Shown: positions 1-10,182 of the stretch, piece by piece | Layout of the letters: each line of letters begins with the position of its first letter | How positions within the stretch are numbered: the stretch's first letter is position 1 | NCBI GenBank assembly: GCA_029834535.1 | Contig: JAQMWT010000109.1 | Location: 1-64,000, forward strand | Reading direction: 5' to 3' | DNA length: 64,000 nucleotides | Origin: Chrysophaeum taylorii | Taxonomy: Eukaryota > Sar > Pelagophyceae > Pelagomonadales > Pelagomonadaceae | The notes under the pieces: model-generated | What the model saw: the letters and a program-made list of their open reading frames with translations, nothing else | The model's database searches: none | Told to the model about the DNA's origin: nothing | Program-made: the position numbers and the translations under genes

Positions 1-879
1 TTCTTCATACTCCACATGACATGGTCCGCATTGTAAGCGGGACGTTTACGAAGAGCCTTCTCGCGAGCTTCGTTCACCGTAGCGGCATAGAATTTCAACC
101 TCTCGTGAGTCTGCCACAACATCGGAGCGAGTTTTCGGCAGGCGGCGGACATCAAGATCCATGATCGTTTAATCGGTTGGCAATAGAGGCTGCCGGTTGA
201 GACGAAGCATGGTGAGATCTGAGTTCCCGGAATAAACTTACGATTGTATAGCAAAAAGCAATGTACTCCGCGAATTCGGGCCAGTCCGTGATCTTGCGGT
301 TTTGAAGACACGGAGGAAAGCCTTGATAAAGCGGTGACCCTTTCCGCAGGATTAGCCTGAGCATGATGCGGAATCGTGGTACTATACCGAACATTGAAGA
401 GATGACAAAACTCTTATCAACTTGTTGACGAACTCTTCCATTGTCGGTACGATCCTCGGAGGTAGATAACCTTGAGTAATACGCGACAAAAGACTCGAGG
501 GATTGACTCAGCAGTCTTATGGTGTAGTACGTCAGAATCAAGAAATGAGAAAATGGATCAAAAGATGATCAGATATGTCTCGGGACCAGCACTGGGCAAA
601 GGTCGAACAATCCCATACAAAGGACGGCGCAATCACCATCATACACCGGTTGCTGAAGAAGACCTGCTCTCTTGGTTCAGGCGTACGAGCTTTCTTGCAC
701 ACTATGCAACCAGCAATGTAAGCACCCACCTCATTAGACATGTGGGGCCACCAAAAACGTTCAAGTATCGACTGCACTGTACTTTGACGACCCATGTGAC
801 CACCATTGAGAAGTGTGTCATGGTACAATCGGATGATGCGCGTCCGTGAAGTTCGGGGTGCGACTATCATCGGGTGCAA
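1..879 (-). pseudogene. Integrase N-terminal zinc-binding region (runs out of window)
   Basis: The 538-879 frame contains the HHCC-type integrase zinc module: LYHDTLLNGGHMGRQST, then a spacer, then CIVCKK. The integrase core would follow towards base 1 and beyond. This places integrase after RNase H, confirming the gypsy order. The region is broken and truncated by the window. Confidence 0.8.
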
Positions 880-1186
880 GTCAGATGCGGCACGGTAGAG
901 AAACCTTTCACCACTTGATAGCGATAATTGGCTCCGTACCGACGAAGAGAATGGCCCTGAGCCATGCGATAACGAATGTCCTAAGTAGCATCAGTGATCT
1001 GCTCTTTGGCTATCTCTTTAAAAGTCAAATTATCCGGGATCTTGTCGATGTACTCTTGGTAATCATCGGCATCACGGAAAATACTAGGTTGGGTCTGCAG
1101 ACGTTGCTTCTGACGTTGTTCGTAGCATGAGACGTGACCAATTGCATCGGATCATCGAGATCCTTTCTTCTTCCTCCACAGGTAAC

Positions 1187-2667
1187 TCAGTCGTAACAAA
1201 CGACAGAATGACATGGCACCCAGGTAAAGGTATCCTTCATCATCGACAGGGCGAGGGTTTTGGCCACACTAGATACGCGTGGTTCAAGGGCACCAAACTC
1301 ATCCGTCTCGACATGATCTATAGGATTGCGAGAGAGACAGTCAGGGATACTCATTCCGGCGACTTCCTGGCTTGTAACCCAATTCAGGATCAAAATTGGC
1401 GAGCCGCATCGCCCATCGAGCCAACTGCCCAGACGAGTGCTTCGCCTTTCGTAAAAACGTCAAGTTGCGATGATCCGTTTCAAGGATCGTCTTGTGACCT
1501 TCGATATAAGAGCGGAAATGCTCAAGAGAAAGAATAACCGCCAGTAGCTCTAGCCGGCGAGGCTCATAGTTCCGCATCTCGGCGGCGCATCGGCTCAATA
1601 CTCAATTACTCGTTCCTCGTGTCACCTTGCGGTTTCGTCCTTGACTTCCACGAGCTGAAAAGATACGCGCCCAGACCATCCTTGAAAGCATCCGAGCGGA
1701 TCTGAAAAGGAAGATCGTAGTCAGGATGATAAACTCCGCGAGAGTCCACAAAGATGATCGTGTCCCATGCCTTTTGGCACTCAGGCGTCCACTCAAACTT
1801 AACGCCTTCAAGACACAATCGCCTCAGCGGCTCCACAATCTTCGAATAATTCTTCACATATCGGCGGCAATAGTTGCTCATGCCGATGAAAGATCGAATC
1901 TGGGTCTTCGGGGACGTGTCGGCAACGTACCGGGAATCGGCATCTGCTGCAACGCCTAACGTCTTGATTCGGCTTCAAGCCTTCCGGAGTCGAAATGTGT
2001 CCCAAAAATCGATTTCATCCTTGAGGTGGAACTTCGAAGTTCGTCCACTATATCCTCGCTGCGCTAATGGCACAGCACTTCAATCAAGACTTGTAAATGT
2101 CGGTGGAGTTCATCCGATCCCATCATAATATCGTCGACAAACGCGACAAAGTCCTTATACATCCATGTGGACAAGTCGCTAGTCATCTGCTTACAAAGAG
2201 AGCTCCTGCTGTTTTAACTCCTAGAGGCTAGCGCAAGAAACGATGGGCTAAGTGGACTAACCATCGTAACGGCGTCCTGAGGCGGCGGCGTCAAACGTAG
2301 GTTATGATAACCCCATCGAATATCAATGCACGTCCGCCAACGGCGCATGGCAAGAAAAGCCAAAGCATTATCTTGACGAATATTCGGCCAACTGTCATTG
2401 ACCAGCTGATCATTGAGCTGACGCAAGTCAACTGCAGCACGAAAAGCATTCGACGTCCCGGCCTCTGCTCCCTTCTTAGGCAGCATCAGTACAGGGAATC
2501 CCCACGGAGAGTTCGCCGGTCGGATGACTCCATCGCGACACCTCAGCGATCTGCTTTCTGAGACACTCGAGCTTTGCTGGCGTCAACCTATAAGGCGTCA
2601 TCTTGATCGGTCGTGGGTTTGCGTCTTTAAATCGTAGAGAAACCGGTGGCGAGTTCACGGGTCTCAT
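1187..2667 (-). pseudogene. Reverse transcriptase and RNase H region of the gypsy element
   Basis: Recognisable gypsy RT pieces include VDLRQLNDQLV and CIDIRWGYHNLRL (2214-2486), then the RT/RNase H junction (MSNYCRRYVKNYSKI, 1606-1881) and RNase H with LELLAVILSLEHFRSYIEG and TDHRNLTFL (1341-1598). Order and motifs are diagnostic of Ty3/gypsy. The region is broken into several frames. Confidence 0.9.
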
Positions 2668-3001
2668 AATCGGATCAAAAAAAGCCCACGCTTATTGCAC
2701 GCAGTGGCTCAACATCATCTTCGCATCCTCATCCAGATGCGGGTTGTCGGGAATTCCCAGTTCTCGAACAACCTTTTCGACTTTTGCCTTCGTCGGAGTT
2801 ACGACTTTCATCGCCTCATTGTCCTTGACGTGCTCCGGAGTCTGCGGTAACGGTACACTGTCCGCGTCGCGCGGCGCATCCTTCCATAGCTCATCGAACT
2901 TTTCTTCGTATTTGAACCTCACCTCAGGGTGGCTCTTATTGATCTTTTCACCTTTGACGCGCACATTCGGCTCGCTCCTGACTTTCGGCTCCTGTTCATG
3001 T

Positions 3002-4228
3002 TCAGGATCCGGCGGAACGTCCACTTTTGATTGTCGGGGGGGGGGCAGCAGAAAAAGCATGAGCCGTCCCCGGCGCTTCTGTTGGAAGCGGAAGCATACG
3101 GGCTTCTGGCGGTTCCCGTTTAGTGGGATCCTGGAGATCATCTTTTGACACCCACTGAATGACACTAGTACGCGCATTTAACTGCGGAATCTGTACGTGA
3201 CGAAGGGTGGTGTCGGTAATTCGCAAATACTGCTCAAAGGATCGATCTGTCGGGCTCAACGCGGTCGGCATGACTTCGCCACTTTGGCGGAAACCTCTGG
3301 TCACGGAGTTGTGCAGATCGACTGCTAAAATCGCAAGAGTGCATGGAGGGACGACAGATGCTAAATGTTTGAACGAATCTGTCTTAGACAAGCTAGCCCA
3401 ATCATGGTCCAGCGGCATCGTGAGCAACTCGGCCGTCATTTTGAGAGTCAAAGGCTGAGTGTCCGAGCGATGCGGTCCCAAACGAAGAGGAACTCGCGTA
3501 ACGGTGTAAGCCGTATCTGTTGCTTCTCGGGACGAGCCGAGATTATTCAGCTGGAGCAGGTGGCGTTCATGAGCGTAACCTAAAGCTGCAGCAAATTTTT
3601 GTTGCATATTCGCGCATGTCCTCGGAGCCTCTTGCAAGTGCAGTGGGTGACTGGAAACCAACAATCGCACGCGAGAGCTCATCAAAGTGGGCGTGATATC
3701 ATGAAAATTGACGACGTACACGTAAGGGTGTAAGCGCGCTATATAAGAAATAATGGACGCCTCCTGTTCAATCAGCCACATCATGAAGCCAGCCATTTTG
3801 CACAGCTTCATCGTCCAATTAGTGGCCGTAACTCCCCTGCCAACATTTCTGGATGTCAAGTTGCAGAGTGCTGAATGAACGCAGGGTGGAGACGCTATAC
3901 ACATCGACGATGACCATTCCGCTTCAGGCAAATAAGCCTTGATCAATCGGAGGGTTGAGCCATATCGTCCGCAGAGCGTGTGCTGAACCACAGGTATCTT
4001 CGGAAAATTCTTCTGATGAATCTTGTTGGCAGCTGTTGAAGAGTCAAGAGCAAGGACGACTCGAAACGACGTCCCGCACAACTCATTCGCTGATTGCAGT
4101 CCTAAAGTACTGCCTCCGGCGCCGCTAAAGAGCATCACAACCTTGCGATACGTGATCGGCACCCAGTGGACCTTTTCAAACCTTCGGCGAATCTCGTCTT
4201 CTGTAACTTCTCGGCACTTCTTTTCTTC
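3002..4228 (-). CDS. Cytosine-C5 DNA methyltransferase domain inside the retrotransposon
   Basis: From the GTG at 4162, the frame shows the ordered C5-methyltransferase motifs: motif I LFSGAGG (residues 11-17, SAM binding), motif II around ALDSSTAANK (38-47), the catalytic-loop motif IV SPPC (91-94, Cys94 the expected nucleophile), an IEQ near 131-133 where motif VI's Glu is expected, motif VIII SSRVRLLV (162-169), a motif IX-like PLTLKMTAELLTMP near 240, and a motif X-like HNSV near 293. A variable region between VIII and IX would be the target-recognition domain. The frame is open upstream to about 4228, so the domain was probably made as part of the pol polyprotein. Known family role: transfer of a methyl group from SAM to carbon 5 of cytosine. 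C5-methyltransferases captured by retrotransposons have been reported from dinoflagellates and a charophyte alga. Activity here is not shown. Confidence 0.85.
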   Translation of the reverse strand, partial: EEKKCREVTEDEIRRRFEKVHWVPITYRKVVMLFSGAGGSTLGLQSANELCGTSFRVVLALDSSTAANKIHQKNFPKIPVVQHTLCGRYGSTLRLIKAYLPEAEWSSSMCIASPPCVHSALCNLTSRNVGRGVTATNWTMKLCKMAGFMMWLIEQEASIISYIARLHPYVYVVNFHDITPTLMSSRVRLLVSSHPLHLQEAPRTCANMQQKFAAALGYAHERHLLQLNNLGSSREATDTAYTVTRVPLRLGPHRSDTQPLTLKMTAELLTMPLDHDWASLSKTDSFKHLASVVPPCTLAILAVDLHNSVTRGFRQSGEVMPTALSPTDRSFEQYLRITDTTLRHVQIPQLNARTSVIQWVSKDDLQDPTKREPPEARMLPLPTEAPGTAHAFSAAPPPTIKSGRSAGS

Positions 4229-4240
4229 CTCCTCGGTTCG

Positions 4241-4927
4241 TCAGTCGAAATCGTCGTTACCGAGCGATTCTTGACGAGAATTCTTATTCTTATCGGCAGA
4301 AGGAGACGCCTTCTGCACCGAGCTCAAAAGCATCGGTTCGGGAGCCGCATCGCCTTGAGTCAGATGGCTTGCGACCGAAGCAGTGAACGATAGGTTAGCC
4401 TTGTCAGATTCGGCTTCACCATCCTTCGTTAAATCGTCGACCGTTTCAACATTCAGCTCGTCATCAAAACGAACAATATCGCCCAAAGCGAGAACTCCAC
4501 CTTGAGTAATCACGGTCGGCACATCCTGGGTAGAGGAGATCGCCACTCGAGCTGCGAACTTGTCATGATCATCAGGAGAAGAACACATTCCATCGACTAC
4601 CCCAAGTTGCTCGTATCCAGAAGACGTAGCAACGAAAACTTGCCCGGTTTCCATGGGCTCTGAAAGAGCGACTGGCACGCAGTAAGTGCGCCCAGGCTCG
4701 ACCTTCATCGTGCGCGCAGCATAGGCTATCACTTCATCGGCATCGCTGTTCGAACTTTGAGAAGGCGTAACTGTAGGGACTCCCCAAGTCGTCGAAGCTC
4801 CCGCTCGTTTCGGCGGTGGACGCTGGAGGTCTTCAATCTTGCACAAACGAGCGTAAACACGGTTCTCAACTGTGCTCAGGCCCTTTTGCATCGCATGGTG
4901 CTGTTGCCCATAAACCTGAACTACCAC
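4241..4927 (-). pseudogene. Unassigned linker between protease-like and methyltransferase regions
   Basis: A 228-residue frame with no family I recognise. The N-terminal third has a short helical stretch. The middle contains beta-rich segments (RTYCVPVALSEPMETGQVFVA) like those flanking retropepsins in some gypsy elements. The C-terminus is acidic and low-complexity. It directly precedes the methyltransferase frame. Confidence 0.4.
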
Positions 4928-5061
4928 GGGGTTGCCCTCGTCCTAAGTTGTTCTGAACGTCAAAATCGGAGAATCGACTCGTCGATCCTGCACCTTTAAC
5001 TTCTTGCGCCCATAAGCGACTTGTGTGCGGAGAAACGCAATGCGATTTCGAGGGTAGTCCA

Positions 5062-5622
5062 CTATGGCTCCCAACACCCGAATATCGCGCGCTCCCAGAA
5101 GAAATAAGTGATAGTATCGGCCACAATGGCAACCACTGGAACGGCCACGTCGTCCGAGAGCGCAATTCGCAATGCGACCCATTTGTGGATAGTCGTCTTA
5201 TTCAATCCTGACCCGTACAGGGTGCACTCGACTGGGAGATCGCCTCGGTCAAGGATTATATTATCCTTTGTCAGTTTTTCGACCATCCCACGACAAATAT
5301 AGGAGACATCAACCATTCCATCCACGCCTAAAGTCGTTGCGAACTTCGGCCCGTCTCGTCGTCTGTAAATATGACCAACTATGAACGTATGTGTACCAGG
5401 GTCCAGGCAACCGATGGTGATGAGGTCTTGCTCGATCTTCTCCCCATCGCTCGGCGACAGTGCAGTGTGATGACATCGTATCTCCGGTTTCGCATCGCCC
5501 GGCATCTGCATCGTCACCGCTGCCATATCTGGCGTCCCACATTTCGCCTCTGAATCTATATTGGCGCTCGCCGCTTCGGCAGCTTCCTCATTCCCAGTTT
5601 CGCTGGCAACAAATTCTGACAC
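5062..5622 (-). pseudogene. Protease-like region of the gypsy element
   Basis: A 186-residue frame with a retropepsin-like pattern: a beta-rich stretch with GVDGMVDVSYI around residues 98-108, a Leu/Ile-rich middle, and a hydrophobic ALRIALSDD...VVAIVAD segment near the end. The region sits between gag and the methyltransferase domain, where gypsy protease belongs. The match to the aspartic protease family is weak, so the call rests mainly on position. Confidence 0.45.
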
Positions 5623-6072
5623 TTCTCAATCGGAGGCACATATACTTCCTCCTTTATCTCCTCTGACAATTTTCGTTTCTCGTCCATCAAACCGGACATT
5701 CCCGTCCACTTCTCCTCAATCGGCGCCGCTGTGGTCTGCTCTGCTGCGACCAAATCTGTATCGGTTAAAACATCGGCTAAAACATCGGCTAAAACAGTTT
5801 CGGGGGGGGTAGGAAAAGAAGACGTCGTCCCCGACGTCAACTCAAAGGTCTAACGTCATCATCGTGAACTGCCCTGCAAGACACGCACATTGAAGAATGG
5901 GGGGACACTGGAACCTGCGGCATGGGCTCGTCGGTCTCCGAGTCTGAGTCTTCCCAGTAGCGCGGAGAATCCATAGTTGCATGTGATATTGCTTCCACCT
6001 ACGATGTAGAAGGCAACCGAACGATCCGAGCGTTGGTGGTATTTTGCTCCTGTTGCAAGCGATGGCTGCTCG

Positions 6073-6690
6073 TCACAGCGGAATCGGCAACATCATCGGA
6101 GACTCGGGCGGGGCCGTCGTGTAAAAGACACCCGACGATGGCCGCGCTTCGCATAGAGATTGGAACGCAAAAGTTGCGCTCGAATGTCCCGAACTATCCT
6201 GATATCGGCCTCCATCATATTCGTCATCGCGCTGTCGATGACGTCTGCGCCGGCGCGAATTGCGACTAGAGCTCCGGCTATGGCGGCGACGGCGGGGGCT
6301 CGGGCTTAATGTAGGACTATTGGCCTTTTGATGAAGGCTGTTGCTTCGGTGTCGGCGCGACGATCGTCTAGAAGGTGATCGTCCGTCTCGCTGTCGTGTA
6401 GAAGACGACTTGCTATCTTTGATGCCTCTGACCTCGCTCACAATGGTCGTCATTGTGGTTCCAAGCTCGGTGTGGGCCGTTTGTATTTCCGTAGTAGGTT
6501 CCGATCCGCGCGTGGCGTGCGCATTAGATGCATCGTCACGCTTCTCCCAATCGGAGCGCGATATGGGTTGCTTTTTGTATTTCCGAATGCACTTCCACAT
6601 CGCACAGTGATAACGGTCCGGATCGCGGTTGCAAACCACGCGATTTCCGTGTTCATCTTCATCATGGGTGGACCAGAAGTACCCGCACAC
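6073..6690 (-). pseudogene. Arg/Ser-rich nucleocapsid-like segment of the gypsy element
   Basis: This 205-residue frame begins with a Cys/His-rich patch (CGYFW...C...H..MWKC) that could bind zinc. A long Arg/Ser-rich tract follows (about residues 95-165, runs such as RRHSRSSSRNSRRRRRH). In this position, between capsid-like and protease-like regions, a basic nucleic-acid-binding nucleocapsid is expected. The Arg/Ser tract resembles splicing-factor RS domains, but that likeness is only compositional. Confidence 0.5.
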
Positions 6691-6731
6691 CTTGCACGTC
6701 GTCTTGCACCACCAAGAAGGATCTCGTAAGA

Positions 6732-8219
6732 TCAGCGGAACCGTATATCCCCAGACGGTTTATCCGCATCTTGCTTAGCTTGTTGATCGGAAGTCATAGC
6801 TCGACCTCCCCGCCCTCGCGGCGGTTTATTTGGTTTCGGATTGGAGGGGCCTTGGTCCTTCTCCTCCTCCATCAACTTCCGAAAGTCGTTCTCGAGTCGC
6901 GTAATAAGCGCCACCATCGACTTAAAAGTCACGTAACTATCCGGGTGTCCGCTCCTCATAGTCCGCACACGGGTCCGTAAATCCTTGGACGCCAAACCAC
7001 TGATAAGCTGGTCGATGATATCAACGTCATCCATCATGCGGCTGGACTCGGTACAAAAGGCTAAAGCCTCATTCTGAACTTCGGTACAATACGTTTGTAC
7101 GTGCCGCTCCCCAGTCTTCTTCGGAACTGAAGACTGAGTGACCTTCCGTAGCTTATCGAGCAGCTCCTGCTGCGTGCTCGGAGGTCGGCAAGTCGATCTA
7201 AAATAATCCAGAAACTTATCACAGTAAGTCTTGTTGAGACGACGGATGCGCCGAATCGAGGCTCCATGCTCTTCGTCGTCAGCATCCAATTTCAAATAAA
7301 ATGACGGACCGTGCGGTAGCTCATCGCAGAGCTCCTCGTATTTCCGCAAATGCTCCTCAAAAATTGGTGCAACGGTATCGCGCAAATGCTCCGGCAATAG
7401 GTAACGTAATTTCTCGACCGAGTAATGGTCATCTGACAAAGAATGCATCACCGCTTCCGAATCCAGATTGAATTGCCGTTGGTCTCAGCCGTCGATGACG
7501 AGTTTGAAGTTGTCAGCCTTCAAACTGGAAGTGGGGCGACGAGACCGGCTCAAGTTGGCCTTCTCGAAGGCGTCCGCAAACGTCTGCGATAATCCCCGTG
7601 ATAATCCCCGTAAAAATTTCGTACCTTCATCTTCAGTTTCCGCCCTACCCTCAGTCTCCGTATCGACTCGGGGCGAAGGTTCATCCCCCGTTTCAGTGTT
7701 CTTTTCCGGTTCAGGCCGCCTCACGGGCGTTTCCGGTTCGGGTCGACTCACGGCTCGTTCGCGGCTACTCTCACGGCGTGTACGTTCGGCTAACAATTCA
7801 TCTCGCTCACGATGAAATCGTTCAACCTCCTCACGTAGGGTCCTCGTTGTTTGGATCTCTTGTTGCAATGCGTCATTCAGCATATTAACTTCTCGTCGAG
7901 CCGCTTCTTTCTTTAGCTTCAGCCCTTTCACGGGCAAATCGCTCAGCTAATCGTTCATTCTCGCGACGTTTCCGCTCGAGGTCTTCACGAAGTCGACTTC
8001 GGGTTACGGATCCGCGCTCAAACGTAACACGCTCGCCACAGTCCGGGGTCGTTGGACTCAACGGCGAAAAATTGCAGTATCTGGAGGCACGTCAGGGGGC
8101 AAGTCAGCAACGTCGACTGGCTCGGCCTCTCGTAAATCACCTTCCTCGCGGCCTATCTCAGGGGCGGCGGGAAGCACTGGAGGAGATTCGTCCTCACGCA
8201 CGTCTGCGTCTGTATCCAT
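6732..8219 (-). pseudogene. gag-like region of the gypsy element
   Basis: The minus-strand frames start with an acidic segment (ATG at 8219). A Glu/Arg-rich predicted coiled coil (about 7485-7937) follows, then a 239-residue helical segment (6732-7451) that looks like a retrotransposon capsid domain and ends in a Gly/Arg-rich basic tail. Position directly after the LTR and leader supports gag. The family assignment is by order and character, not by a diagnostic motif. The region is broken. Confidence 0.7.
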
Positions 8220-8419
8220 ATTGTATCAATGTCGATGAGGAATCTCGAAACAAGTCCGGATTCGATCACTCGAAGTAATGCACGTTGATCACAACAACGC
8301 TGTCTGTCGCTGTAAAAACAGCACTCACGGAATTCTGATCCGCTGGCAATCCAAAAAAGCCCGTGGGGTAGCGATCCCACTCGCCAACAGCTTCCGCCGT
8401 TCAGCTAATACCAAAATTA

Positions 8420-8975
8420 ATTCCCGGGTGAATGCGCTGCGATTTCCAACTCGCACGCGTGTTCGTCGTCTCTCGGGACGCACGAACTAAACAAACTCCG
8501 CGTATATTCTCAACGCAAACCGGTCCACTGGAACTCCGCGTGCTTGATCAGGGCACACGTGCAAATCCGGACCACGTAATACAATACGTACGGCGGGACT
8601 CGTTCGTCGGCGACCGATATATAATCGCACGATCTCGTGTACTCCACCACGTATGGCGGCACAGAAAAACCACTCCCGACCCCCGGGTGAAAAAAGGGGG
8701 TACTCGCCGACTCGTCCTAGACCTCACTGAACGAGGAAAACACGGACTCGGGGTCGGATATGCTCGCCACACACCTTGCTCACGCTCACCAAGCCTCTCA
8801 ACAAGATGGAGAGGTGGTATATGATAGCAGGAATGCTACAAGAATGCTGCAAGATACGCTTCTCACGAGGGAGAGGTATGATGTCACTAGGAAAGTAGGA
8901 AAAGGCGTCCCGTTGAACGGGTATCAAGCCTCGAGAAGGGAGGGTGAGCCTTAGCGGTCAGGAGTTGACGCCACA
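8420..8975 (-). repeat. LTR of the gypsy element
   Basis: On the minus strand the LTR starts TGTGGCGTCAACTCC at 8975. The stretch from there to about 8650 is matched by 57916-58220 in the opposite orientation, including the run CTTGGTGAGCGTGAGCAAG. A TATA-like ATTATATATC lies near 8613-8625 on the minus strand. The inner boundary near 8420 is inferred: just inside it, minus-strand TGGTATTAG resembles an initiator-Met tRNA primer-binding site. The boundary could be off by tens of bases. Confidence 0.75.
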
Positions 8976-9687
8976 ATCTCTGTGGCAGCGCCCGCACATC
9001 CTGTGCGCCCTGGGACCGGAGCAAGCTTACGCATCGTCGCGAGCCTCCGAGCCTAGGGCATCTCGATGTGGGCCGCGGGCTGATCGACCGACGGCTTGAC
9101 ATCAAGCACAGGGTGCGTTGTACAAGGCAATGTTGAGCTCGCTGCGAGAGATGGACTCTTTCAGGTGCTCGGAGACAGGGGCCGCGAAGTCCCAATCAAT
9201 AACCCAGTGCCCCGCCGTGCAAACTTGCGACGCGGCCTCGCGGATTCGGTCATTACAGCGCTTCGCAGCCATCCTGACAAGCCGTGTGACGACGCGTCAC
9301 GTGGGGGGTCCGCTTTTCATTTCCCTTTACTGGACATTGGCTCGACTGTCGGATGAGGCGTGCTAAGAACGATAGAGACGAAGTCCAGTAATGGAGCACC
9401 ACTGCAACGCGCTCCTGCACCCCGCGAAGTTGGTGTTCGGCGCGAACACTTGTTTTGGCGTTTTACGGCCGTTTCATGGCCGTTTTATGGGGCTACATTC
9501 CGTTTCAACGACTGTATTTCTCGATTATCTGAAAACTTAGTAGTACACGTGCAATCGTTAAATCATCCTATGTATCCGTTGATTTTGTACCGGCATCGTG
9601 TCTGATGCAGCCTAGCGCCAGCCGTCGCATTATCGCGTCGAACATGGCCTCGAAGAATTAAGGTACTACTGCTGTGGTGCCCGAACG
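8976..9687. other. Intergenic stretch between gypsy LTR and the LC8 gene
   Basis: I see no convincing gene in these 712 bases. Short frames exist on both strands, but none shows a protein-family pattern. The last 150 bases are AT-richer and probably hold the LC8 promoter and 5' leader. Confidence 0.6.
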
Positions 9688-10143
9688 ATGGGTGACGAGG
9701 AGGCGCCCAAGGAGAAGAAGGAGCCGAGTCGTAAGGTACCGTGCGTGTTGGTCGTCGTGACGCGATACCAGGTGTGCCTTCATCGCGTCGAAATCCCGGA
9801 AGACATGAAAGCGGACGCGATCCTGTACGCGGACAACGCCCTCGACAAGTACTCCATCGAGAAGGTAGAGCGTGTAACGCGTAAGGATGACTTTGCCGCA
9901 GGACGTGGCGACGGATCTTAAAAAGCACTTCGACAGCGAGTACGGCGGTACCTGGCATTGCGTGGTACGTCGTTGCCCGTCGCCGAGACGCCGTCGCAGG
10001 TCGGGGCCAACTACGGCAGCTCGGTCACACATCAAACAAAGTACCTGTTTTTCTTTCAACTGGACCAGGCGCACATACTCCTCTTTTGCAGCGACAAGCC
10101 CACTAAGGACTTGCCCGGGTCCGCACCGACGGAAAAGGCATAA
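9688..10143 (+). CDS. Dynein light chain, LC8 type, with three tiny introns
   Basis: Four exons (9688-9735, 9772-9864, 9902-9964, 10000-10143) give a 115-residue protein. It matches LC8 along its length: DALDKYSIEK-like helix, DVATDLKKHFD, the near-invariant TWHCVVGANYGSSVTH, and the FFFQLDQAHILLF strand. The introns are 36, 37 and 35 nt, all GT-AG. Their removal joins KYSIEK to DVATDL and HCV to VGANYG, exactly as in the family. LC8 is a small dimeric hub that binds the dynein intermediate chain and many other partners. The short charged N-terminus and a C-terminal tail (KDLPGSAPTEKA) are extra to the roughly 90-residue core. The first intron is a multiple of three and open, so its splicing is less certain. 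The gene is convergent with PDS5, leaving a 39-bp gap. Confidence 0.92.
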
Positions 10144-10182
10144 TATCAGCTAGACACAAGAAGAAGAGGCCAAGATCTACCT

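Larger units (their letters stand above)
1..8975 (-). mobile_element. Ty3/gypsy LTR retrotransposon carrying a C5-methyltransferase domain (left part outside window)
   Basis: Read on the minus strand, this stretch gives, in order, an LTR, a gag-like region, a protease-like region, a cytosine methyltransferase domain, reverse transcriptase, RNase H, and the start of integrase at the window edge. That order (RT before integrase) is the Ty3/gypsy order. The far LTR lies before base 1, so no target-site duplication can be read. The element is broken: pol is spread over several frames, with roughly ten interruptions. A second, truncated copy of the same family lies at 57590-58220. The two LTR sequences are clearly related but differ at many positions, so the family is not freshly inserted. 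The methyltransferase region is the longest uninterrupted frame in the element. Confidence 0.93.
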
